From UBA4416 sp040389965 (GTDB lineage Bacteria > Bacteroidota > Bacteroidia > B-17B0 > Aurantibacillaceae): a stretch of 64,000 nucleotides of DNA. A model generated the notes under the pieces. That model worked only from the letters and a program-made list of their open reading frames with translations. It was not told the DNA's origin and made no database searches. The stretch lies in NCBI GenBank assembly GCA_040389965.1, contig JAZJZF010000040.1, positions 32,115 through 96,114 of the forward strand, read 5' to 3'. Positions 33,489 through 42,085 of the stretch are shown piece after piece (position 1 is the stretch's first letter; each line of letters starts with the position of its first letter). A program made the position numbers and the translations under genes.

Positions 33489-33555
33489 AAACCATAGGCA
33501 TGCGCGTAGAGAAATATACTGCGCCGAAGCAATAGTAATACAGACNNNNNNNNNN
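33447..33555. other. Probable misassembled segment and gap (N at 33546-33555)
   Basis: About 100 bases that fit no frame of the surrounding gene, ended by ten N. The bases on the two sides share ACACCTT and rejoin in frame if the segment is left out. One frame within it, QDMRVNPLGFVKTIGMRVEK, is protein-like, which hints that the segment comes from another locus. Confidence 0.6.
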
Positions 33556-35589
33556 ACACCTTTATTAACCAATAACAGTGGTTGTGCCAGCACGCAGTAT
33601 TCTTTCAATCCTGCGGTGAATGTATCAGACCTCACACCTTCTTCTGCCACCTGCGTAAACCCTGTGAAATTTGCAGGTTCGGTAAATCAAGCCTGTTACA
33701 CGCCCGGCACATGGGCGGGGGGAAGCAGTTTATCACATTTGGAAGATCTTTGTCACGTACCCACTACATACCCCGGGGGCTCTTATTATGTGATGAGTTG
33801 GGCAACACCTAATGCCACTACCAAAAGGCATTTAACTACAGAAGAGCGTATGGTATTATGTGACCTTGGCTACAATGTAGGGACAACTTACGGAAATGTG
33901 GGCCAGTTATCTGACTTCACCTATCCGGGTGCTGTTTGCCCGGGTATTGGTGTTGCAGGAGTAAATGACGGATTTACCGGATCGGTCTATTCCTATACAG
34001 CTACCGCAGGTAATGCTGTGACCATACCGGTTTCTTCTATCCTGGCAAATGATGTGAATGCAGCATCTGCCACCTGTGTTACTTTAATATTAGGGAACGG
34101 AACTCTGAGCAGTAACAGCACCAACATTACATTTACTCCGGCAGGAGGTTTTTTTGGTAGTGTGCTAATTCGTTATGTGCCTGTAAATTCAGCAGGTAAC
34201 ACCGGAAACCTTACCTACATTTACGCTTTTATAATGCCTACAGGTTGTTCACCCGTTAGCAGTTGCGACCTTGTACAAAACGGAGGCTTTGAAGCTAATA
34301 CCTCCCTCTATCAATGTGGGGATGGGGCTGTATCAATGGATGTGGCACCAAATTGCTGGTATTATTATTTAAATACGCCAGATTTGTTTACAGTGGGCTG
34401 CACCAATAGCGGCGATCAGCTCTCCGGTGCCTTTAACCTGGGCACTAATACCTTTTCGTCGTCACCGGTTTTCAATAGCCATAATCCGGGTTCAAACAAT
34501 AGTGTGATGGGTTATTTTGATGCCAATTCCTCATATGCCACTTATTGCGAGGCCTCAGAAAACTTTTTAGGCTCTCCTTTAGTTCCCGGCCAGGTATACC
34601 AGTTATCTTTTTGGGCTTATAATTATTCAGGAGGGTTTCAATACCCGATTACAGCTACTAGTTCAAGCTCTTATACGATAAACCAGTATGCTACACCCAT
34701 CGCGGTGAGCATTGCTTCCAGCCCTTCTGTATTGCCCCCGGCTTCCGCTAGTTATCCTGCTACAGGAATGGGCGTTATCCGCAGCTTTACCATTAGTCCG
34801 GTAAATGCCTGGGTATACGTTTCTACCACTTTTACCTTTTCAGGTGCCTCTAGTGACAATCTGTTATATATCGGGCCTGACCATGGCCTTATACAGTCCT
34901 CAGGTTATAGCTCTTCGGGCGGAAATCCTAATCCTTACCACTATGTATTATTTGATGATATTTCGATATTACCTATAAATACGGCACCTACTTTTACCTT
35001 ACCTGTTATTGCTTATTGCAAAAACGATCCTGTGGTAACCAACCTAGCGCAATACGCTTTCCCACCTTCTCCCAGCGGTGTGTTTTCAGGGCCCGGCGTA
35101 GTGTATACAGGAGGTCAGTATAATTTTGACCCCAGCCTGGCACCCGCAGGTTTAAACTCTATTTTATATACCTTTACAACGGTTACCAACTGTACCTATA
35201 CAGCTGCGCAACAAATTACGATTAACGATTTTACCCTTGCATCCTCCGCCACAGTTATATGTTTAGGAAATAGTGCCACACTTACTGCAACAGGTCCCCC
35301 TTCCACTTACACCTGGACTCCCTGCCTGAGCGGATGTAACGGAAGCAGTATTGTAGTGACCCCCACGGCACCAACTATTTACACGCTAACCGCTACAACA
35401 GGTACCTGCACTAATACACACACACTTTCGTTAAATGTCATTCCAACTACTTTTACTACATCGCCCAATGTACCCGGTATATGTCCCGGCACGGCGGTAA
35501 CGCTTACTACAAGCACGGGGGCATCCGGTTATACCTGGACTCCCTGTGTTGTGGCCTGCGGAGGTAGTAGCATAACCGTTAGCCCTTCG
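33556..35589 (+). CDS. Giant secreted metalloprotease/beta-helix protein, middle fragment
   Basis: The frame is open from the gap edge at 33556. It begins TPLLTNNSGCASTQYSFNP and carries the rest of the protease: LSHLEDLCH, a likely third zinc ligand, then the Met-turn YYVMSW and HLTTEERMVLCDLGYN, the end of the domain. This order (HExxH, distant His, Met-turn) recalls leishmanolysin-like (M8) enzymes. Next come a cadherin-like segment (VNDGFTGSVYSYTATAGNAV), a jelly-roll domain (VQNGGFEANTSLYQCGDG to YVLFDDISIL) like that of the three paralogues downstream, and Ig-like repeats (CLGNSATLTATGPPSTYTW). It runs into the second gap. Confidence 0.75.
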
Positions 35590-35599
35590 NNNNNNNNNN
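35590..35599. other. Assembly gap (10 N)
   Basis: The flanks read SITVSPS and YTVLANTGCLN, the two halves of one Ig-like repeat (SPSxxxxYTV in neighbours), so only a few codons are missing and the gap is close to its true size. Confidence 0.9.
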
Positions 35600-38533
35600 T
35601 ATACGGTGCTGGCCAATACCGGATGCCTTAATACACGTACCATAAGCGTAGGTGTGTTAAGCAGTAATTTTAATGCCTTTATTGTAGGCAGCCCTTATGT
35701 GTGTTCCGGTAATAGCGCGGCGCTTACTGCAAGCACTACTGCGGCAGGAACCTTTACTTACAACTGGTCGCCGCCTTCGGGCAATAGTCCTAGTATTACC
35801 ATTACGCCAACCAATAATACGGTATATGTGTGTACGCTCAGCAATGCCTGCCAAACAGCTACCGCCAGCATCTGCTTAAATGTGGTAACCCCCGAATGTT
35901 GTACTGCTGTACAAAGCATTCCTGCCAATACTACCATTGGTAACGCCAGTATTTATACCACTATGACCGGCGGCGTGAGCTGGGATATTAACGGGCCAAT
36001 TACCATTACAGGAAATGTAACCTGGACAGGCAATACTTACCGCATGAGGCCGGGCGCTAAAATTACCATTACAGCAGGAGCAAAACTGACTTTAACTAAT
36101 TGCCGTTTATTTTCCTGTACCGATATGTGGGAGGGTATTATCCTTTTAGGCGGAAGCCCTCCGGCTTCTCCTAAAATTGAAGTGGTGAACTCTACTATTG
36201 AAGATGCTTACCGCGCTATTTATTACGATGTGCAAACCAGTAACTGGGATGATAACATTATTACCAGGGGCAGTACCTTTAATAAAAATTATATTGGCAT
36301 AGATGTGATCAACAGTTCAGCTACGCCTGTTTCTACAGCAGATGTAGCTTTAGCCGATAATTTTAAAAGTGCGGCTTCCCTTACAAGTCCAGGCAGTAAC
36401 TTAAAATGCAGCGGCTTTTACAGCCCTAGCATTAAAACCACAGGGTATGCCGGTGTGTATTTCGATAACCAGAATACCGATCTGCATTTAGGGGATTTTA
36501 TGTTTAATCCTGCCAATACTAATACCTATGATAATTTAAACTATGGGGTGTACCTGCGCAATGCTATGGTGCGTGTGTATAAAAGCAATTTTACAAATAT
36601 GACCGGGCTCGGTATGACGGGATTTCCTGCACCACCACCGGTTGGTATTGGAGTATATTCTACCAACAGTTATTCCAGTTCCACTCATAATGTTGATGTA
36701 GAGCAATGTACATTTACCAATGTATACAGGGGTGTACATACCGAAGACATCAATAAATATTATGTGTACAACTGCCAGTTTAGTGTAACTGTCACCGATC
36801 CTTATTATACCGGTAATATGGCAAGCTATGCCAATAATACCATTGATAACAGCATTGTACAGGGCAATAGCATTACCAACTTTAATACAGGGATTTATCA
36901 CGGCTATTCTTCGCCTGTGGCGGCGAGTAACTTTAGCTTATCGGTATTTCAAAACACCATTACGGCGGGCGGAACCGGTACAGCCTATTGCGTACAGGCT
37001 ATTACACTGGGCGATGCCGTAAATACCTTTAGCACTGTGGGTCGTAATTTGACCCTGGCCATGAACAAAATAAGTAATGTACAAAACGGTATTTCGGTTA
37101 CCAACGTGAAAAGCGGCTTGAAGGTGAGTAACAATACCATAGGGATACTGTATGCGTCTTCGGGTACTTTTGCCGGTATGAAATTCAATGGTAGCGTAAA
37201 CGCTTACATCGATAACAATACCATTAGCAGTACCAGTACAGGAAATCCGAACCTGCGGGGTATTTACATGCAATTGAGCCCAACCTGTTATAACCGTTGC
37301 AATACCATTAATAATACAGGGCAGGCTGTTGTTTACGAAGGCAATTGCTTAACCAGCTATGCCGGTTTTGGAAACAACCTCATTACCAATGCTTACGATG
37401 GTTTGGTATTAAAAACCAATGGCGTGATAGGGACACAGGGGCGTAACACCGGTGTTACGGCTTTACGCACTTCCTCGGGCAACCAATGGTTGGGTTCTTA
37501 TAACCGTTACAAAACATTGGTGATGGATGCGGGGAGTTCTGCTCTTAACTCCAATTTACAGGTACGCAACAATGCCAATGAAAATCCTGCGCCCCAAGCA
37601 TTAAATAGTGTCTCAAATACTGCTGTTTCTTCGATAGATAATTATGGTACAATAGCATATAATCCAAGCCCTTCCCTTATCATCAGTACCTATGCTAACC
37701 AGGCTTGCCCGGCTCCTAATACTACCGGTATGCGGGTTGCTGCTATGGATAGCACGGATCTGGCCCTGATCAAAGCGGAAAGGGATAGCGCCTTGTTCCG
37801 TTTATTACAGGGTCCGGGACAAGATGCCGTATTACAAAACGAGACCCGTGAACTGAACCGTAAGTATGTATACAGCTTGTTGGCTAACGGTTACACCACT
37901 ACTCATGCAGGATTAAATGCCTTTTATGCACAGCAATCAGACAGCATTGTAGATGTATATAACGATGTGGATAGCCTCATTTTAAATGGTAATTATGTTA
38001 TGGCACAAAACCAGAATAACGCTGCTGCTGCCAATACCTTGATTCAGCAAAACCAACAACTGGTAAATGCTGCTTTATTAAAACACATGAGCCATGCAGG
38101 GAGCTTTGCGCAAAGCGAGTTGGATGACCTGAACACCCTGGCTAATAAATGTCCTTTAATGCATGGCCCGGCAGTATACCAGACAAGGGCGTTGTTATGT
38201 GCCTTAGCTAAAGATAATTTAGTCTTTACTGATAATTGTGAGGTGGATAATAAAAGTCGTAAAGCACTTAGCACGGTTACTACTGTAGAGGAAAGCATTC
38301 ACCTGTTCCCTAACCCGAGTAAAGGCGCTATTACGCTGAAGTATAAGATCAATCAAAATGCCCTGATCAGCATTTACGATATCAGCGGAAGGCTCTTATA
38401 CAAACACATGCTTGATAAAGAAGCCACTACTTTGCAGCTGCAAACCGCTTTAGCGGAAGGCATGTACATTTATAGCATCATCAATGATACGGGTGCTTTA
38501 TTAAAAACAGATAAGTTGGTTATTATTCACTAA
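35600..38533 (+). CDS. Giant secreted metalloprotease/beta-helix protein, C-terminal fragment with T9SS domain
   Basis: Continues the same protein from YTVLANTGC; it is not a separate gene with a start at 35606. About 975 residues: two Ig-like repeats, then a right-handed parallel beta-helix (about residues 110-640 of this part: ITITGNVTWTGNTYRMRPGA, IEDAYRAIYYDVQTSNWDDN, SITNFNTGIYHGY, NTISSTSTGNPNLRG), a helical segment (DSTDLALIKAERDSALFRLL) and a type A T9SS domain (HLFPNPSKGAITLKYKINQ to TDKLVIIH). Beta-helices of this kind bind or cleave polysaccharide, or serve as rigid stalks. The last 75 codons are duplicated at 41795. Confidence 0.8.
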   Translation, partial: YTVLANTGCLNTRTISVGVLSSNFNAFIVGSPYVCSGNSAALTASTTAAGTFTYNWSPPSGNSPSITITPTNNTVYVCTLSNACQTATASICLNVVTPECCTAVQSIPANTTIGNASIYTTMTGGVSWDINGPITITGNVTWTGNTYRMRPGAKITITAGAKLTLTNCRLFSCTDMWEGIILLGGSPPASPKIEVVNSTIEDAYRAIYYDVQTSNWDDNIITRGSTFNKNYIGIDVINSSATPVSTADVALADNFKSAASLTSPGSNLKCSGFYSPSIKTTGYAGVYFDNQNTDLHLGDFMFNPANTNTYDNLNYGVYLRNAMVRVYKSNFTNMTGLGMTGFPAPPPVGIGVYSTNSYSSSTHNVDVEQCTFTNVYRGVHTEDINKYYVYNCQFSVTVTDPYYTGNMASYANNTIDNSIVQGNSITNFNTGIYHGYSSPVAASNFSLSVFQNTITAGGTGTAYCVQAITLGDAVNTFSTVGRNLTLAMNKISNVQNGISVTNVKSGLKVSNNTIGILYASSGTFAGMKFNGSVNAYIDNNTISSTSTGNPNLRGIYMQLSPTCYNRCNTINNTGQAVVYEGNCLTSYAGFGNNLITNAYDGLVLKTNGVIGTQGRNTGVTALRTSSGNQWLGSYNRYKTLVMDAGSSALNSNLQVRNNANENPAPQALNSVSNTAVSSIDNYGTIAYNPSPSLIISTYANQACPAPNTTGMRVAAMDSTDLALIKAERDSALFRLLQGPGQDAVLQNETRELNRKYVYSLLANGYTTTHAGLNAFYAQQSDSIVDVYNDVDSLILNGNYVMAQNQNNAAAANTLIQQNQQLVNAALLKHMSHAGSFAQSELDDLNTLANKCPLMHGPAVYQTRALLCALAKDNLVFTDNCEVDNKSRKALSTVTTVEESIHLFPNPSKGAITLKYKINQNALISIYDISGRLLYKHMLDKEATTLQLQTALAEGMYIYSIINDTGALLKTDKLVIIH

Positions 38534-38545
38534 GCCTCTGTTATT

Positions 38546-38585
38546 AAAAGCGCACTGCAGAGGATGCAGTGCGCTTTTATTTTTG
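38546..38585 (+). terminator. Terminator overlapping a -7 promoter element
   Basis: AAAAGCGCACTGCA (38546-38559), loop GAGGA, TGCAGTGCGCTTTT (38565-38578), a perfect 14-base stem, followed by TATTTTTG (38578-38585), which is both the T tract and a perfect TAnnTTTG -7 element for the gene at 38600. The same arrangement recurs at 39960 and 42032. Confidence 0.8.
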
Positions 38586-38599
38586 TAAATTTATAACGT

Positions 38600-39856
38600 A
38601 TGTTTTGCTGCCGTAAATATTTTTTCTTAATAATCATCTCTCTTTTTGTATTAAAGAGCCAGTCACAGAATGTAGTGCCTAATCCTTCTTTTGAAAATTT
38701 CACGTCTTGTCCTACAGGAGGCCAGTTTTATAAGTTAACACCCTGGTGCGGATTAGCAGGAGGAGAAGATGCATTCAATACTTGCTTCAATACTGTTGTA
38801 GGGCCTGGTCCTGGCGGGTTTGGGATTCCCTATACTTTTTTCGGATTTCAATATCCAAGGACTGGAAATGGGATTACTTATATTATGATAATTAGGATTG
38901 GTAGCGGAACTCAGGACAATAGAGAATATATACATGTACCTCTCATTAAACCTTTAAAAGCAGGTAAAACCTATTGTGGAACGATGTATCTGAATTTGTA
39001 CAACCAAAGCAAATATACAACGGATAAAATTGGAATGTATTTTTCATCTGCTCCTTACATTTGTAATCAGGCTTTTCCTACACCTCAGGTTATAGCTCCA
39101 TTAAATGTAGTTCCGCAAATTGATAATCCTGGGGGTAACTTTATTACAGATACCTTGAATTGGATGGAAGTAAGTGGAAGCTTTACAGCAACAGGAAATG
39201 AACAGTACCTGACCATTGGCAATTTTTATAATGATGCTGCTACCAATACGGTAGTGGTTAATCCATCCTCAGGATATTCTGTTACATTCTTTTTTATAGA
39301 TGATGTAAGTTTGGAAGAAATTATTCCTGCCAAAACTATCAATGATACCAGTATTTGTGTGAATGACAGTATTGCATTAGCACAACCAAGCCCCACAGAG
39401 TTTGCAGAATATAGCTGGCAGCCTGCTACAGGCTTAAGCTGCAGTACCTGTGCGAGTCCAAAAGCTGCACCACAAAGTAGTACAAGCTATACTTTAACTA
39501 AAAAACAATGCCATGCTATCACAACAGATGTAGTAACGATTACAGTAAAGCCCGATTGTGATCTGAAAACACAGCTTAACATTCCTAATGTCTTTACCCC
39601 CAACGAAGACGGCATGAATGATACCTTTATGATCCAGCTCCCTGCCGGTTCGGTGCTAAAGGAATTTACGGTGCATAACCGCTGGGGAAATCTCATTAAA
39701 ACCGATGACCTTAAAACGCAAAGCGTGATTCTATGGGATGGCCGCACTACTGCCGGCGAACCCTGCACTGCAGGTGTGTACTATTATACATTACAGTATA
39801 CCGATGCTAAAGGAGCTACTCAAAAGTTAAAGGGTTTTATTTCTTTGTTTAGATAA
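38600..39856 (+). CDS. Secreted protein with gliding-motility-associated C-terminal domain (paralogue A)
   Basis: A 418-residue secreted protein. A signal peptide (FLIIISLFVLKSQSQ) leads to a jelly-roll domain of about 210 residues that starts VVPNPSFENFTSCP and ends FFIDDVSLEEI, a carbohydrate-binding-like fold common in Bacteroidota surface proteins. A short Ig-like segment (255-320) and a gliding-motility-associated C-terminal domain (type B T9SS signal, about 325-418: NIPNVFTPNEDGMNDTFMI, HNRWGNLIKTD, AGVYYYTLQYTDAKG) follow. First of three paralogues. Its last 170 residues are nearly the same in all three. Confidence 0.85.
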   Translation: MFCCRKYFFLIIISLFVLKSQSQNVVPNPSFENFTSCPTGGQFYKLTPWCGLAGGEDAFNTCFNTVVGPGPGGFGIPYTFFGFQYPRTGNGITYIMIIRIGSGTQDNREYIHVPLIKPLKAGKTYCGTMYLNLYNQSKYTTDKIGMYFSSAPYICNQAFPTPQVIAPLNVVPQIDNPGGNFITDTLNWMEVSGSFTATGNEQYLTIGNFYNDAATNTVVVNPSSGYSVTFFFIDDVSLEEIIPAKTINDTSICVNDSIALAQPSPTEFAEYSWQPATGLSCSTCASPKAAPQSSTSYTLTKKQCHAITTDVVTITVKPDCDLKTQLNIPNVFTPNEDGMNDTFMIQLPAGSVLKEFTVHNRWGNLIKTDDLKTQSVILWDGRTTAGEPCTAGVYYYTLQYTDAKGATQKLKGFISLFR

Positions 39857-39959
39857 ACATAGAAGAGGCTGTTGGATTAAAGAGATGAAAGGGAGAGATA
39901 AACACGGTGCAATCCCGGATAAACAATTTCCGCTATCAGCAAGCTTCTTAAAGTCTTTT

Positions 39960-39998
39960 AAAACGTAACACTTTAAAGGTGTTGCGTTTTTATTTTTG
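39960..39998 (+). terminator. Terminator followed by a -7 element
   Basis: AAAACGTAACAC (39960-39971) pairs with GTGTTGCGTTTT (39979-39990) with one G-T pair; the following TATTTTTG (39991-39998) serves as T tract and -7 element for the gene at 40013. Confidence 0.75.
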
Positions 39999-40012
39999 TA
40001 AATTTATAAGCT

Positions 40013-41260
40013 ATGTGCGGGTACCATAAATACTGTTTATTCATATTACTATGTTTCTTTATATTAAAGAGCCAGTCACAGAATGTAGTGCCTAATCCGT
40101 CTTTTGAAAATTTCACTACATGTCCTATTGGCAACCAATTTTCCAATGTAGTTCCCTGGTGTGGGTTGTCTGGAGGAGAAGATTCTTTTAATACATGTTT
40201 TAACACTATTGGTGGGTCAGGGGGAAGCGGAGTTCCTTATGCATTTCAAGGATTTCAATATCCAAGAACCGGGAATGGTTTTGGAAGTTTTTTCTTATTT
40301 CTTATAGGGGCTGGGGTTCAGGACAGGCGGGAATATTTACAGGTTCCTTTAACAACCACCTTAACAGCCGGTAAAACCTATTGTGGGACGATGTACCTAA
40401 ATTTATATAATGAAACCAAATACAGTACAGATAAGGCCGGGATGTATTTTTCGTCTACTTCCTTTGCCTGTAATCAGGCATTTCCACTGCCTCAATGGAT
40501 TCCACCATTAAATGTAACGCCTCAAATTATCAATCCCGGTAATTTTATTACGGATACATTGAATTGGACGGAGTTTAGTGGAAGCTTTGTTGCGGCAGGC
40601 AATGAGCAATATTTGACCATTGGCAATTTTTACAATGATGCCGCTACTAATACCGTATTGGTTAACCCAACATCCGCTTATACCGTTACTTATTTTTTAA
40701 TTGACGATGTCAGCCTCGAAGAAATTATCCCTGCCAAAGCCATTAACGATACCAGTATTTGCGTGAATGATAGTATTATATTGGCGCCACCAAGCCCTAC
40801 GGAGTTTGCGGAATATAACTGGCAACCCACTATTGGTTTAAGTTGTAACACCTGTGCTTCCCCAAAGGCTGCACCACAAAGCAGTACAAGCTATACTTTA
40901 ACTAAAAAACAATGCCATGCTACTACAACAGATGTGGTAAGCATTACCGTAAAACCCGATTGTGATTTAAAAACACAACTCAACATCCCCAATGTGTTTA
41001 CACCCAACGAAGATGGCGTGAATGATACCTTTATGATTCAGCTTCCTGCCGGTTCGGTGCTAAAAGAATTTACGGTGCATAACCGTTGGGGTAATACCAT
41101 TAAAACAGATGACCTTAAATCGCAAAGCGTTATACTTTGGGATGGCCGCACTACGGCAGGAGAGCCCTGCACCGCAGGAGTGTACTATTATACATTACAG
41201 TATACCGATGCCAAAGGAGAGGTTCAGAAGTTAAAGGGTTTTATAAGTTTGTTTAGATAG
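40013..41260 (+). CDS. Secreted protein with gliding-motility-associated C-terminal domain (paralogue B)
   Basis: A 415-residue paralogue of the 38600 gene with the same order: signal peptide (CLFILLCFFILKSQSQ), jelly-roll domain (VVPNPSFENFTTCP to YFLIDDVSLEEI), Ig-like segment and type B T9SS domain (NVFTPNEDGVNDTFMIQLPA). It differs from paralogue A mainly in residues 1-130 and agrees with paralogue C after about residue 47 (SGGEDS, RREYLQVP, AKAINDTSICV). It is followed by a region of repeat elements. Confidence 0.85.
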   Translation: MCGYHKYCLFILLCFFILKSQSQNVVPNPSFENFTTCPIGNQFSNVVPWCGLSGGEDSFNTCFNTIGGSGGSGVPYAFQGFQYPRTGNGFGSFFLFLIGAGVQDRREYLQVPLTTTLTAGKTYCGTMYLNLYNETKYSTDKAGMYFSSTSFACNQAFPLPQWIPPLNVTPQIINPGNFITDTLNWTEFSGSFVAAGNEQYLTIGNFYNDAATNTVLVNPTSAYTVTYFLIDDVSLEEIIPAKAINDTSICVNDSIILAPPSPTEFAEYNWQPTIGLSCNTCASPKAAPQSSTSYTLTKKQCHATTTDVVSITVKPDCDLKTQLNIPNVFTPNEDGVNDTFMIQLPAGSVLKEFTVHNRWGNTIKTDDLKSQSVILWDGRTTAGEPCTAGVYYYTLQYTDAKGEVQKLKGFISLFR

Positions 41261-41794
41261 AGAGATTGTTGACGGAGTTTTTTTCTATTCCTTTTACTTT
41301 TTTTCTTGATAAAAAAAGTAGGCAAAAAAATCAAGACAAAAATATGGTCGGCGCTCCTCTTGAAAAACTACGATTTTTACGTTCCACTGCGTTGCACTAA
41401 AATCTTGTTTTTTCAATTCACCTCTTTGTCTGCTCCCATTTTTGTCTGGCCACGCGCTTTTACTAATAGTGTTTAATTTGTTATTGAAATAATACGCTAC
41501 TGCATACGTTGGTAATAGTGCGGCTGAGGTGAACGAACGGTGTGAACTGGATTTTTTTAGGTGGCATTGCGCGGGCTTTTTGGGCGATAAAAAAATCAAG
41601 TTGGCGTTCGTTCTTGACTTTTTTCTTTCTTTTTTTGTCAAGAAAAAAAGGAAGTACTAAAATAAATAAAAATGCTTTGTATAAATTAGTCACCAAAAGT
41701 TTGGAGAAAAATTTTCTTTCTTTTTTATTAAGCAAAAAGAATAAGAAGGACAACACACCCCTAACCCCTCTTAATAGAGGGGAATAGAACAGTA
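41261..41794. repeat. Repeat element A in the intergenic region
   Basis: Non-coding, strongly A/T-tract-rich. The block 41287-41459 recurs at 43628-43800 with no net length change. Near-identical 22-base ends lie at 41297-41318 and, inverted, at 41629-41650: seven T after a C, CTTGAT or CTTGAC, seven A before a G. Together they bound an element of about 354 bases, like a miniature inverted-repeat element. Frames on either strand here are low in complexity and I do not count them as genes. A CCAAAAGTTTGGAG segment near 41693 recurs near 43527. Confidence 0.55.
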
Positions 41795-42019
41795 CCTAAC
41801 CCGAGCAAGGGTGCCATCACGCTCAAGTATAAGATCAATCAAAATGCCCTGATCAGTATTTATGATATTAGCGGTAGGCTTTTATACAAACACATGCTTG
41901 ATAAAGAAGCCACTACTTTGCAATTGCAAACCGCTATAGCGGAAGGCATGTACATTTATAGCATCATCAATGATACAGGTGCTTTATTAAAAACAGATAA
42001 GTTGGTCATTATTCACTAA
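41795..42019 (+). pseudogene. Orphan T9SS sorting domain, duplicated 3' end of the giant beta-helix gene
   Basis: Seventy-four codons reading PNPSKGAITLKYKINQNALI through TDKLVIIH and TAA, with only one residue (Leu to Ile) differing from the end of the giant gene at 38533. There is no start codon, signal peptide or body. The duplication continues through the terminator into the next gene at a constant offset of 3486 bases (38309 to 41795; 38600 to 42086). Confidence 0.85.
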
Positions 42020-42031
42020 GCCTCTGTTATT

Positions 42032-42071
42032 AAAAGCGCACGGCATCCTATGCCGTGCGCTTTTATTTTTG
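42032..42071 (+). terminator. Terminator overlapping a -7 element (duplicated copy)
   Basis: AAAAGCGCACGGCA (42032-42045), loop TCCTA, TGCCGTGCGCTTTT (42051-42064), then TATTTTTG (42064-42071). Compared with the copy at 38546, a T-A pair in the stem has become G-C on both sides, so the pairing is kept. Confidence 0.8.
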
Positions 42072-42085
42072 TAAATTTATAACGT

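Noticed and set aside
9503..35599. Programmed frameshifts at 9503 and 35590
   Set aside because: Each frame change coincides with a run of ten N of arbitrary length, so frame carries no meaning across it.
41294..41787. Overlapping reading frames of 80-115 codons in the intergenic repeat
   Set aside because: They run through A/T tracts on both strands, are full of Lys/Phe, overlap one another, and part of the sequence recurs at 43.6 kb as non-coding repeat.
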